From Leishmania donovani (taxonomy: Eukaryota; Euglenozoa; Kinetoplastea; Trypanosomatida; Trypanosomatidae): DNA of 64,000 bases. Positions 54,087-63,996 of this stretch are shown in pieces; position 1 is the first letter of the stretch; each line of letters starts with the position of its first letter. The stretch lies in the NCBI RefSeq assembly GCF_000227135.1, contig NC_018239.1, positions 497,872 to 561,871 on the forward strand, in the 5' to 3' direction. Made by a program: the position numbers and the translations under genes. The notes beneath the pieces are model-generated. The model had not been told where the DNA came from. It saw nothing but the letters and a program-made list of their open reading frames with translations, and searched no databases.

Positions 54087-56699
54087 ATGGCGGCCTCCGT
54101 GGATGGGGCAGAGCTGCAGGAGGCGTTGCGGAGCCGTGCTCCGTATCATCTTCTCCCCGCGTCGCTACAGCAACGCATGACACCGTACGACTACCAAACC
54201 AAAACGATCCATCACGCTATCCTGCACGGACACGCGTATTATCGACTTCCAGAGTTTGTGCGAGCAGCAGTGAAGGAGGAGGCTTACTACCAAGAGATGG
54301 TGCGATACGCTGCGGAGCAGCTTCAGCTATACCCGTACGTGCATCAAAAAAGTATCATCCTTTACACGAAGGAGACGCCGCTGTCCTACTACACAGGCAT
54401 CTTCGCTGAGCTACTCAAGCAGGAGCAGAGCTACCACCGCTTGCCTAACTTCACCGCCATAGACGCGCTCAACCTCCTCGGCATCGGGCGAAATCAATAC
54501 TTGCAGCTCACAAAGGAGGTCCGCAGTAAGCTGCGCTGGCACGTCAACCGCACCTACGTCAACGAATACCTGCCCAGTGCGCTCTTGCCATCTGCCACGG
54601 TCGATCCCTTCTGGTCTATCGACACGGTCGACTACACCGCAGATGTGCTCAAGAAGCGCTTTCAGAGGCTCTCGCCGGAGGATGTGGTGCTTTACCGGAT
54701 GCTGGTGAGCAAGGGCACCGCCTCCGTGCGGCCTGAGATGCTGGCCGCCCTACAGACGCCCCAGTCTGTCTTTGCAAAGGACACCATCTACACCTACGAG
54801 CTGCCGAAGGCGGCGCTGCGGCAGCTGTACCGGAACGGGCTCGTGCTCGCGAGCTTTGAGGTCTCGCCGGACGCGTACGTTGTCGTGCCTCCGCTGGGTG
54901 GAAACTTCGTGATGAACCGCACGTCTGATGATCCGCAGGAGCTGCTGCTCTACCGCGTGCTCTCTACCGTTGACGATCGCACCTCACTCGGCCTACTGGC
55001 GCAGCTCCTGATGCTGGACGAGGAGGACGTGTGCGGCGCCGTGCAGCTTCTCCTGCGGCTGGGACTTTTGCAGTGGAAGTCCCCCTCGCTGCCATCAAGG
55101 CTGGACGTCGCTACGCTCGACGGGGTACACCCCAGCTGGCAAGAGGAAGTGGCCGCCCGTGTCATTGCCTTCACTCGCTACCAACTGCAGACCTCGATGG
55201 GTGGACTCACCGAGCATGGTGACGCCGCCGCTGGGTGCGACATCGGCCCCACTGCTAGCGATCCTCATCCGTCGAAGCGTGTTGCCCTCCTCTACGACGC
55301 GACACTAACGGGCTTCCTTATGATGACAAACCTCAGCCACGACCCGACATTCAAGCGACAGGCAGTGATGCTCTTTGAGGTGGGGAAGATGCCGTACGAG
55401 ATGGTACCCGCCTTTCTTGCGCTGCTGGATCGCGTTGACTGGAAAGAGATGGAGCGGTTTGGCGGGGAGGCAAAGAAGTACATCAACAGTGTGATGTGCA
55501 TGCGGCGCTTGCTTCACGCACTCTGCGAGGTAGTAGGGCCTCAAGGGGCTGTCGGGGTAGACCTGCTCAAGATCGAATCGCTTAACGAGCTGGAGGCGAC
55601 GACGCGGTACTCGGTGCTGGGGCGAAACTACTGGGCATACGTAATCACGTCGCCCGTCTCGGCTGCACCCCTCATCGACGTTGAGCTAAGCTGTGTCTAC
55701 GGTAGCACGGTCAGTTTCATGACGTCGCCGTGGATGCTGCTGTTCCTCTACACGAAGTTGCAGCGTGGCCCTCCGTCGCTGCTGCTCCCCTTCGGTACGC
55801 TTTTGCATCGCTGGCCGCCCTTCCTGGATGAACTCGAGGAAGCCCCTGAGAGTGAGACAAGTGCGGCGGCGGGGTCGACCGTTGTGGTGGGGTACAGCGT
55901 GCTCTTGCGCCAGCAGACCATGACCCTCGATGCCGAGGTCACCTACACCGACCTCAGTAGTTCACTGCTGCTGCTCAACGAGGTGACTTCCACGGCGCCG
56001 GTCTTTGTGCAGCAGGTTGCGCGTATTCCGCTTGTCTTGCGCAAGGACGGCAGCGTGGCAGCCGACGGCGCCTATCAGCATCTCGAAGTCACGGTGCCGT
56101 TTTCGGCGTCCCAGACACAACTGCATCGACTCGTGGAGTCCTCCATCGCCGCGCACCATCCATCTGCGACGGCCGTCACTCTTGTCGACCGTGGCGATAC
56201 AATGTGGAGCCTGTTAACCGACAGTGTCGCCGCCTTGCGGCTGCAGAACTCTCTCGGCTACCTTACCTTCACCTTCACATATGAGCAACTCGGCACCCCT
56301 GACGGTGCCTCCGTCGCAGAGCTCTTCTGTCAGCTACGCGCCGCGTACGTGGTCGATATCGGGCTCGGCGTTCCGCTTACCCACGTCGAGGCGTGCGAGC
56401 TTCTTGTGGACGCTATTCCTCGCCTGCTTAGCGAGGGCTGCAGTGAGCGCCACAACGCCGCAATGCGGGAATGTGTGGCCGAGTTTGGCGCTTTCCTCGA
56501 GCGCTACTCGACCCTCACTCGCGCTGTGCACGCGAAAATGACGATTCAGTCGACAACCACCACCGGCCCCGTGACGCAACATCACCTGCGGAAGATCGGT
56601 GGCGTCGGCGGCGCTCCTTATCCGGCGACTCTACTGTCCTTTGACGGCATCTCCCTGAGTGTCACGGACGACGCCGATCCGCTGTCCGAGCAGTGGTGA
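54087..56699 (+). CDS. FAM91-like protein (endosome-Golgi trafficking factor)
   Basis: The 870-residue protein starts at ATG 54087 (MAASVDGAEL); an upstream extension begins only at a GTG. The N-terminal third closely follows the FAM91 family. YHLLPASLQQRM, then YYQEMVRYAAEQLQLYPY, SYYTGIFAELL and LPNFTAIDALNLLGIGRNQY (about 120-140) occur in the expected order. A predicted winged-helix-like region follows at about 190-340, and the C-terminal half has an alternating strand/helix pattern. In animals FAM91A1 works with TBC1D23 and the WDR11 complex to capture endosome-derived vesicles at the trans-Golgi. A similar role is inferred. Its neighbour 0.7 kb downstream is a Vps39/Vps3-type protein, also endosomal. 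Confidence 0.88.
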   Translation: MAASVDGAELQEALRSRAPYHLLPASLQQRMTPYDYQTKTIHHAILHGHAYYRLPEFVRAAVKEEAYYQEMVRYAAEQLQLYPYVHQKSIILYTKETPLSYYTGIFAELLKQEQSYHRLPNFTAIDALNLLGIGRNQYLQLTKEVRSKLRWHVNRTYVNEYLPSALLPSATVDPFWSIDTVDYTADVLKKRFQRLSPEDVVLYRMLVSKGTASVRPEMLAALQTPQSVFAKDTIYTYELPKAALRQLYRNGLVLASFEVSPDAYVVVPPLGGNFVMNRTSDDPQELLLYRVLSTVDDRTSLGLLAQLLMLDEEDVCGAVQLLLRLGLLQWKSPSLPSRLDVATLDGVHPSWQEEVAARVIAFTRYQLQTSMGGLTEHGDAAAGCDIGPTASDPHPSKRVALLYDATLTGFLMMTNLSHDPTFKRQAVMLFEVGKMPYEMVPAFLALLDRVDWKEMERFGGEAKKYINSVMCMRRLLHALCEVVGPQGAVGVDLLKIESLNELEATTRYSVLGRNYWAYVITSPVSAAPLIDVELSCVYGSTVSFMTSPWMLLFLYTKLQRGPPSLLLPFGTLLHRWPPFLDELEEAPESETSAAAGSTVVVGYSVLLRQQTMTLDAEVTYTDLSSSLLLLNEVTSTAPVFVQQVARIPLVLRKDGSVAADGAYQHLEVTVPFSASQTQLHRLVESSIAAHHPSATAVTLVDRGDTMWSLLTDSVAALRLQNSLGYLTFTFTYEQLGTPDGASVAELFCQLRAAYVVDIGLGVPLTHVEACELLVDAIPRLLSEGCSERHNAAMRECVAEFGAFLERYSTLTRAVHAKMTIQSTTTTGPVTQHHLRKIGGVGGAPYPATLLSFDGISLSVTDDADPLSEQW

Positions 56700-57373
56700 G
56701 GGGCCAGCGCTGCACTGCTTGCTCATTGCATTTGTGGTTGTGTTGCTGTTTTGTTTGTAGGAGAGGTGTCCGCGGCTGTCAGCTGGAGCCGTTACGCGCA
56801 AACCGCTTACCACCTGCTGCACCTCCCTGCCGCTAACGCCCGCGTCAGAGAACAAAGGAAAAGACAGCAACGGAGCGCATCGGAGATGGGCATGGCACGC
56901 CAATGAGCCCTCCTCCCGGTCTGTCGTGACAGCGGTGGCTTCACTTCGTTCCTTTGCGGTCTGCCGCTGAGGAGGGGGCGGCGGGACACACTCCTCTGGC
57001 GCCTGTTCGACCACAATGACCAGCGCTAACGTAACCTGCTGCTCTACGGCTTTCTCTCTCGTGAACACGGAATGCGTTTGGCGAGGCCGTTGACGAAGCG
57101 CCCACCTCACGCGTGTGGCGACAACGCACAAATCTCCTCTCTCCTACCGCTGTCGCGGCTGCCGCTTGTCTTCTGAGCTCTCTCGCCAATTTTGTCTCTC
57201 GCTCGCTTCCTCTGACAGTACTTGACCGCTTTTTCCCGTCGTCTCTGTTGAAGGGGGCCAATCCAAGCACGCGGCAGTCGCCTGCGGAAAGCACGTGAAC
57301 ACATGTGACGGACTCTCCCTCGCTGTTTTCCCCTACCCGAGGATTTCTTGACTTCACTGCTGCCGCAAAAAGA
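56700..57373 (+). other. Intergenic spacer with a start-stop mini-uORF
   Basis: About 670 bases. CT-rich tracts lie near 57130-57260. At 57303-57308 an ATG is followed immediately by TGA (ATGTGA), 65 nt before the main ATG at 57374. Confidence 0.6.
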
Positions 57374-60289
57374 ATGCAGGCAGAGGAAGCCGGCCACGCG
57401 TCGCTGCGGATAGAAGCGTATCGGGTTGTTTCTCTGGGGGGCCCCATCCCACACAAGATCGAGTCCATCACGACATACCGCACGCTCGTGTTTGTGGGTA
57501 CCAGTGACAGCAAGTTGCTTGCGTACCGCGTCGGAGCTTGTGACGGCAGCGCCGCATCGCTGACCCTACTGCAGGAAATCACGGATAGCCGGCGCCATGC
57601 CGTGCGACAGCTAACCGTCATCGGTGGGCGTCGCCTACTAGTGCTCGTCGGCGACGTCATTACTGTCTACCACATCCACGACGATGCCGCTTCCTCTGGG
57701 AGAGGGTTTCAGCTGCGAGACGTCACAACGATCACAGGGCTGAAGGACACCGTCGCGTTTCACGTGAAGCAGCACCGGGGTGTCGTCTCCATGGCGGTGC
57801 TTCAGCGCAAGCGTGTCACCTTCTTCGAGGCGTCGCACACAAATCTCGATTTTCTGCTAAGTGCCACAGTCGTGCTGCCCGACGGGGTCAAAACTCTGAG
57901 CTGGATGGGGCGCAGCATCGTACTTGGTGGGCGCAAGGAGTACTTGCTCTGCAACCCCTCCACTGCCTCCACAGCGGCCCTCTATCCAACACCGCGATCT
58001 GGCGCGGCGCCGCTTGTGCTGCCCATGACACCGGTGCCGGAGGTCCTCGTCGCCAGCGACGGAGCGGGCTTGCGTGCACTCCTCTACGACGGCAGCGAGG
58101 TGCCCGGCGACTCGCGCGTGCTGTGGGCAACGCCACCGGCGGAGATGCGCTACGAACACCCGTACGTCGTTTCTTACCATCCGTCAGCGCCGCACCAGGC
58201 CTTGCAGGTCCGTCTTCCTCTGCTCACCACGTTGGAGGACGCCACTACCTACCCGCGGAGCTGCCTGTACCAGACCATTGACCTCCCAAAGGTGGTGAAG
58301 GTGGCGCAGTGCCACTGGATCGACTACGACTCCGCCATGCCCTCCAAGACCGCGCCTCCCGATGTGCTTTCTCACTCCCCTATCGTCGTGGCCGACGCTG
58401 ACCATCGCCTCTACTTTCTCGCGCGAAATTCAGTGACAGGCCAGGCGGAGGCCCTCGCCGCCGCAAAGCTGTTTGCCGCCGCCGATCTACTGTGCCGCCT
58501 CTGCCCGCACGAAGTGGCGCCGATGACGCTGCGACAAATTGTGATCTCCGGGGCACTGCACAAGTTCATCCGCCACCAGGACTACGTCGGCTGCTTCCAC
58601 GACCTCAGCTCCGTCGAGTCCGACCCCCGCGTGGCAATCCAGCTCTTTCCAGGGTTCCTGCGCCCTGACGAAGCTACACCGAGTTGCCCCGCACTCCCTC
58701 TCGCGGCACCTGCCGCCGTCGTGGCGGCTGCGCTCCCAGCGTTGGTGGAGTACCTGCAGTCGCAGCGGGCCGCGTTGGTGCTCTTGAGCGGCTGTGAGCC
58801 CGCTGAGTCGGTGCAATCGCAGCTCAAAGCTGTGGACAGGGCACTTGTGATGTCTTTTTGTGCCACGGAAAGGGAGGAAGCACTGCTGGAACTACTGCGT
58901 GGCGAGAATGCCTGCGACGCAGCAGACGTAGCAGCTATCCTTCGCGAGCGCCGGCAGTGGGTGGCCCTCACGTTGTTGCTGGAGGCACACGGCCAATACG
59001 AGGAGGCAGCATCGCAGCTGCGCGACCTCGCGAGCACGCGCGATGCGGAGACCGAGGCACTGCAGGCACAGAGCGGAGCGCTTAAAGAGTTGTTTCAGCG
59101 ACACCCGTTCTCTGCAGCGAGGCTGGACGCCTACGCTCCACAATGCACTATACGGGAATGGCTCACGTCTCGCTCATCTGCGCATCTCCTCTCGGCCGCC
59201 GACAGCACGGCGATGTGCACGGTCGCGACGGCAATGATGACCGCGCTGAGCTTTTTTCGGCGTCGGCCGCTGGCTCAATTTTATTCGCTGTTTGAGAAAC
59301 ACTCGTCCTGGGTGCTTGGCACGGTGCCGGCTGACATTGCGGTGCGCATCTTTTTCTCCGAAGCAAATGCACCTCACTACACTGCGGCGCTGCAGGTGCT
59401 CCAAACCTACACTGAGAACCCCAGCACCACGCCGCGGCTGATGCTGGTGGTCGAGTACCTTTTCCAACTTTTCGCAGATGCGCGCGCGCATGTGACGGAG
59501 CCTGCCGTGTATGAGCGTTATTGGCGGGGGCTCGGTGAGCTACTCTTCGCCTCTCCAGTGAAAACCGTCACGAGCGTGGAAGAACGTCAGCGCCTGCGCG
59601 ACCGCCTCCGCGAGTTCCTGCTCAATTCACCGCACGTGAACCTAGAGTTCGCGGAGGCCTACTTCGATGCGGCAGACATACGGTCCGCATGTCTGCCCGA
59701 GCGGGCTGCCGTGCACCGACGCAAGGGTAGCCACCGCGCGGCCATTAGGATGTTTCTGAACGAGTCTGAACGCCTGGATGACGCGACCGCCTACGCTAGA
59801 AGCGTCTATGCTGACGGCAGCAGCGATGCCTACACAGCACTTCTCGAGGCGCTGCTGAGACCGGCTGCGGGGACTCCGCGGGTGACGGAGGCGCTCGAGG
59901 TCATGAACACGTGTGACGGCGTAGACGCTGCCGCCGTGCTGCCAATGCTGCCAGATGAAATGCCGTTTGCGCAGGTGAGCAGTTTTCTGCTGCACGCGCT
60001 ACGCGCCAACACGACGGCGTACCGCGCTTCAGCCGTGTACAGTGCTATCTTGAAAGCGAGGACACTACAGGGCCAGGAGAGCCGCGTTCACCTTTCCTCA
60101 CGTGCAGTCGTGCTCGAGGAAGGGATGGTGTGCCCGGTGTGCCAGCGCAGGTTGCGTCCGGATACGGTGCTCGCGGTGTATCCCGACAATGTCGTACTGC
60201 ATCATGGATGCGCATGCGACGAGCACGTGTGCTCAGCAACTCTACGCGACTACCGTCACGATGCGTATGCAGCTCTCGAGGATTTGTAG
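57374..60289 (+). CDS. Vps39/TGFBRAP1(Vps3)-type CNH-domain protein
   Basis: The 971-residue protein starts at ATG 57374; the frame is open 23 codons further upstream but only to a GTG. Residues about 15-300 form a WD-like CNH propeller (IESITTYRTLVFVGTSDSKL at the start). The middle is an alpha-solenoid of short helices with a Vps39_1-like stretch around 620-740. The C-terminus has a Vps39_2-type zinc motif, C920-P-V-C923, then a H-H-G-C cluster near 945. This architecture belongs to Vps39/Vam6 of HOPS or its sister Vps3/TGFBRAP1 of CORVET, the Rab-binding ends of endosome-lysosome tethers. I cannot tell which from sequence alone. Confidence 0.82.
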   Translation: MQAEEAGHASLRIEAYRVVSLGGPIPHKIESITTYRTLVFVGTSDSKLLAYRVGACDGSAASLTLLQEITDSRRHAVRQLTVIGGRRLLVLVGDVITVYHIHDDAASSGRGFQLRDVTTITGLKDTVAFHVKQHRGVVSMAVLQRKRVTFFEASHTNLDFLLSATVVLPDGVKTLSWMGRSIVLGGRKEYLLCNPSTASTAALYPTPRSGAAPLVLPMTPVPEVLVASDGAGLRALLYDGSEVPGDSRVLWATPPAEMRYEHPYVVSYHPSAPHQALQVRLPLLTTLEDATTYPRSCLYQTIDLPKVVKVAQCHWIDYDSAMPSKTAPPDVLSHSPIVVADADHRLYFLARNSVTGQAEALAAAKLFAAADLLCRLCPHEVAPMTLRQIVISGALHKFIRHQDYVGCFHDLSSVESDPRVAIQLFPGFLRPDEATPSCPALPLAAPAAVVAAALPALVEYLQSQRAALVLLSGCEPAESVQSQLKAVDRALVMSFCATEREEALLELLRGENACDAADVAAILRERRQWVALTLLLEAHGQYEEAASQLRDLASTRDAETEALQAQSGALKELFQRHPFSAARLDAYAPQCTIREWLTSRSSAHLLSAADSTAMCTVATAMMTALSFFRRRPLAQFYSLFEKHSSWVLGTVPADIAVRIFFSEANAPHYTAALQVLQTYTENPSTTPRLMLVVEYLFQLFADARAHVTEPAVYERYWRGLGELLFASPVKTVTSVEERQRLRDRLREFLLNSPHVNLEFAEAYFDAADIRSACLPERAAVHRRKGSHRAAIRMFLNESERLDDATAYARSVYADGSSDAYTALLEALLRPAAGTPRVTEALEVMNTCDGVDAAAVLPMLPDEMPFAQVSSFLLHALRANTTAYRASAVYSAILKARTLQGQESRVHLSSRAVVLEEGMVCPVCQRRLRPDTVLAVYPDNVVLHHGCACDEHVCSATLRDYRHDAYAALEDL

Positions 60290-61196
60290 AGAAAGCGGCA
60301 GGCCCTTTCGATGAACGTCTTAGTGAAGAGTGAGAGAGGGAGTGCAAGGACCCAGTGAGAGGCGAGAAAGGGACGCACGTGAAAGTTCTACTGTCGCCCC
60401 TCTTGTATACCGATGACTGGCCACCCGCGAAACGAGTTGGCGCGTGGCAGGAGCAAACCGGGCGGCGATGGGTGCAAAGCTGCCATGCTCCTATGGCCCT
60501 GCGAGCTGCTCCTGCCATGAGCAGCATGTCGGTTTATTGGCTGACGCGTTTCGTGTATGTGATTCTCCTTCCTCGCTCTCTGCGGCCTCCTCACCGGTGT
60601 GTTAAAGCCGCACAGGGATCGCAGCATAGGATTCCATCAGGACCGGTGCGCTGGATATCAGGGTTAGTCACGGCATGGGCTGCTTTCTCTCTTCTCCCCG
60701 TAGTGGCCACATCGACGCGAAGGAACGTGTCTTGAGAAAGTTGTTGCGTTTCCATGCCCACTGAGGCCTCTCGCGTGGGTAGCCTGTGTGTGTGGCTGAG
60801 CGCCAACTGACACAGCGGCACACAAGCACGGGAGGAAGGTGTCTGCGTGCCCCCGTCTCCTCGCATGCCTTTCTCGGCTTCCCTCTTTCCGGTGCTCATT
60901 TTTTTTTAGCTGCGCAGCTCTCTCTTTCTCTCTCCCTGATAATACATGCTGAATCCTCGGGGCGCGCCCACCTCCTCTCTCTCATGCCTGCACGGCACCA
61001 GCTCCTCGCTTCCCAGTGCTGTCCATTCGCACCATCACGCTTGGCCTTATTGCTCCTACGCTCTGTTGCCACCTCTCGCTCCTCCCCGCACCCGCTCATC
61101 TCCCCCTTTCCCTCTTCTTGGGCACCGCTACTTGCTCGTTTGCACACACGCGCGCCAACAGAGGTGCGCACGTTAGCGGCGCCTCCCTTCCCTAGA
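60290..61196 (+). other. Intergenic spacer
   Basis: About 900 bases. No separate gene; a strong poly-T/AG acceptor lies at 60899-60909, and a short uORF opens at ATG 60946. Confidence 0.6.
60899..60909 (+). promoter_or_regulatory. Candidate trans-splice acceptor, serine hydrolase gene
   Basis: Nine T residues directly followed by AG (60908-60909). Use of this site would put a 76-codon uORF (ATG 60946) and an in-frame ATG at 60984 ahead of the preferred start at 61197. Confidence 0.45.
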
Positions 61197-63059
61197 ATGG
61201 TAGTCATGGCCAGCCGTCTAGACGCCTTCGTTAAATCCATCATTTTCCCTCGCCCTAAAATTGCCACCTACGACACCTCCACTCATCCCAACAAGCTCGT
61301 GCACATCCCTCTCGTCGACCCACACCGACATGTCGAAAACGGTGCGTTCACCTACGGCTACCTGCTGGCAAACCCCAAGGCAACTCATGTGCTCTTGTAC
61401 GCCCACCCCAATGCCGTGGACATCGGCATGGCCTACAAGGAGCTCCGCTACGTGAGCAAAGAGGCGTCCATCAGCGTGCTACTGTTCGAGTACTCGGGCT
61501 ATGGGCTCACCCACACCCCCATAACAGAAGCAAGTATTCACCAAGACACGCTTTCCGCCTACCTCTTCCTGCGCCGCTACTTTGGGGTGCCATCGAACCG
61601 CGTAATTCTCTGTGGCCGCTCTCTCGGGGCCTCGCCCGCCGCATTTCTGGCTGCTTTTCTTCCACCACAGCAGCGGCCATGCCTACTTATTCTCCAATGC
61701 CCCTTCACCGCGCTTAGCGAGTGCATCAACGAGTTCTCGCAGAACGCCGTGTCCATCGCGAACTTTCTAGGGTACAACTGGTTTCGAACGATTGACATCA
61801 TCACAGACGTGAGTTGCCCGGTCGTGCTTCATCACGGCACTAACGATACCACTGTGAGGATCGATCACTCCTACACTCTGCAGCGGGCCCGCGACACCGC
61901 TGCGAAACCGTGCGTCACCTACCTGTACCGAGAGGACGGCAAAGGCCACAACAACCTCAGCTCCGCCACTTTGGTGCGGATACTTCGAGAGCGTGTCGTA
62001 ACGGAGGCTCTGCTGCCGCTGCTACTGCCCCACACGAAGCTGTTCTTGGCGAACGCGCCCGTCTACGCGCGGCTTTTCTGCGACGATAGCGGAATGGGAT
62101 TCGCCACGCTGAGCGACGCCGTAGCATCCTGGTTGGCGAAGTTGTCCCTCCACATTTGCGCACCGCCGCTCGATCAGCTGTATGTCCTGCTGACCGCAAG
62201 CGTCTGCGCCTTCACGATGGAGTGCGCGCGAGCGTGGCAGATTTACTGCGCGCTCATCAGGAAGAACTTGTGTGGCGACGCGGCACACGAACGGTGCACC
62301 AAGGACGTGTTTCTTCATCGGTGCCTGGCGTGCTGGGGGAGCCCCCTCGCTGTCCACGTCGCTGTCGAGCGCGTACAGTCAACGAAAGAGGTCCGCTGCT
62401 TCGGCTTCGCCACCTGCCGGGACGCGATGCTGGACGCACCGGCTATGTACCCGGCAAAGTCCCCTGAGGCGCTGCTAACTGTGCTGGAAATCGGTGTCAC
62501 GCCAGGGCTGCTGTCCTGCATGAAGCGGTGCCTCAACACCGCTCCCGACATGCTGGAAGAGCATGCGATGCCATGCTTTGTGCAGCAAGACACAGTTAGC
62601 GCGGTGCAGCTGGAGTGTGAGCGTTCTGTGGCGTTTCTGACCGAGGACGACAAGCAGCGTCTGTGTGCCTTGCTAAAGGACATGGACGCCGGCTTTAGCG
62701 ACAATTTGTCCAGCAAGGCTTATGAGCGGCTGCGGCGCTCACCTTCCACGTCTCCCCAAATGAGCGCAGAGTCGTTCGAAGAGCTGAAGGAGTGGCTGCG
62801 GCCGTGGACCTCCACACGCGGAACAGACATGCATGCACTGGCTCAGGAGGTACCGTGGGACGACTATCTGCTGCGTAGTCGGTCCGTTGCTCGGCAGCAC
62901 GTGCTGAATGAGAGCATGAGCTGGGAGGAGTGCTGCCAGGCAATGGAGGAGAGCGATGTGGTTTCCAAAATATACACTCTCTTTCAGGAAATGTCAGCAC
63001 AGTACCTGCGGCCTACCTTTCACCCTCACCCCACAGCGTCCGTGGAGTCCCGTGCGTAA
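61197..63059 (+). CDS. ABHD17/bem46-like alpha/beta hydrolase with long C-terminal extension
   Basis: The 620-residue protein starts at ATG 61197 (MVVMASRLDAFVKS), where homologues of this fold usually begin; an in-frame ATG at 60984 would add 71 low-complexity residues. The alpha/beta-hydrolase core spans about residues 15-290. The nucleophile elbow G-R-S142-L-G, acid Asp 217 in HHGTNDTTV and base His 251 in GKGHNN form an intact catalytic triad. The order and the FEYSGYG/HGTxD patterns resemble the ABHD13/ABHD17 (bem46) group, some of which depalmitoylate membrane proteins; peptidase databases list such proteins under clan SC. The last 330 residues are a Cys-rich helical extension I do not recognise. 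Substrate unknown. Confidence 0.82.
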   Translation: MVVMASRLDAFVKSIIFPRPKIATYDTSTHPNKLVHIPLVDPHRHVENGAFTYGYLLANPKATHVLLYAHPNAVDIGMAYKELRYVSKEASISVLLFEYSGYGLTHTPITEASIHQDTLSAYLFLRRYFGVPSNRVILCGRSLGASPAAFLAAFLPPQQRPCLLILQCPFTALSECINEFSQNAVSIANFLGYNWFRTIDIITDVSCPVVLHHGTNDTTVRIDHSYTLQRARDTAAKPCVTYLYREDGKGHNNLSSATLVRILRERVVTEALLPLLLPHTKLFLANAPVYARLFCDDSGMGFATLSDAVASWLAKLSLHICAPPLDQLYVLLTASVCAFTMECARAWQIYCALIRKNLCGDAAHERCTKDVFLHRCLACWGSPLAVHVAVERVQSTKEVRCFGFATCRDAMLDAPAMYPAKSPEALLTVLEIGVTPGLLSCMKRCLNTAPDMLEEHAMPCFVQQDTVSAVQLECERSVAFLTEDDKQRLCALLKDMDAGFSDNLSSKAYERLRRSPSTSPQMSAESFEELKEWLRPWTSTRGTDMHALAQEVPWDDYLLRSRSVARQHVLNESMSWEECCQAMEESDVVSKIYTLFQEMSAQYLRPTFHPHPTASVESRA

Positions 63060-63088
63060 GAGGCGGCTCGACAGCCCCGTTCTTTTTT

Positions 63089-63996
63089 TTACGTGCCATC
63101 ATTAACACTGTCGCCGACCCTTGCATCTTTCGACTTGACCAGGTTAATCAACTCCCCTAGGATGGCCTGCTTCTCCAGCGCGCGGTATGTCAGGGCCCAT
63201 CACCGACACTCTGCGAGGAAGCAAGGCAGCCCGCTGCCTGCTCTCCGGTACGGCAGCGGGCTTTTGGTGTCGGCGCACAGATCTGGGCTGGCGTTGCGCG
63301 GAAGTGCCTTGCAATCGCGACCTCGTTTTGGGGCCAGCTCACTACGTCTCGTGCCGACGCTTTAACAGGTGTACGCGTGCACCTGCTGTTTTTCTGCGTC
63401 CGGTGCGCTGCGGTGCTGTTGAGCATGGTCCTGGACGTGGTCTGCGCTGTCTGCAGTGACATAGCACTGAGCTGAGTGACGCCAAGCGGTGCTGGCTGGC
63501 TAGCTTTCCTGACGAGTNNNNNNNNNNNNNNNNNNNNNNNNNNNNNNNNNNNNNNNNNNNNNNNNNNNNNNNNNNNNNNNNNNNNNNNNNNNNNNNNNNN
63601 NNNNNNNTGCGGTGGCGATGAAGTCTCCCTGCTCACACAAGAGGATGTATGTGAACGTGTGGGCCCTCCCTACTTTTATAAAGGGCGAGATGGCAGCAGT
63701 GGCGCTCTGCAGTTCCTGCGGTGCCGCCACGAGAGAGATACACTTAACAATCCGCTTACACATCAAAAGGTGACCGCGGCGTGCAGGAAGCTCTCTCGAT
63801 CAAGTGCCAAGTAACGTCGCACCCAGCCTTCTCGTCCTCGGGATCGACGTGCGCTCGGTCCGGCTGCTTTAGGACAGGCAAAAACGACCCAGCCGGGTGA
63901 GGGGGATGGAGGGGGACCACTCCACTCCATTGGCCCAATGAAGAACACCTGACGTGTGCAAGCGATAACGAAACCTCGACGTGGCCCGGCGCACAC
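63089..63996 (-). pseudogene. Possible degenerate minus-strand coding sequence with PH-like N-terminus
   Basis: Read on the minus strand, about 63820-63766 gives EGWVRRYLALDRESFLHAAV, like a PH-domain W-x-R-R-Y-x-x-L start. After a frame change, 63763-63608 gives KRIVKCISLVAAPQ and HTFTYILLCEQGDFIATA, like later PH strands. Beyond the gap, the last 36 codons (63199-63089) read like a helical C-terminus (YRALEKQAILGELINLVKSK) and end in a TAA followed by an A run. Frame changes and in-frame stops (for example at 63202-63200) would inactivate it. GC-rich DNA yields chance open frames, so this is tentative; no family can be named. Confidence 0.3.
63518..63607. other. Assembly gap (90 N)
   Basis: Run of N in the spacer downstream of the hydrolase gene, inside the possible minus-strand relic. 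Confidence 0.95.

Noticed and set aside
53240..54409. 389-codon + strand frame before and into the FAM91-like gene
   Set aside because: It overlaps the FAM91-like start in another frame and has UTR-like Ser/Cys/Arg composition.
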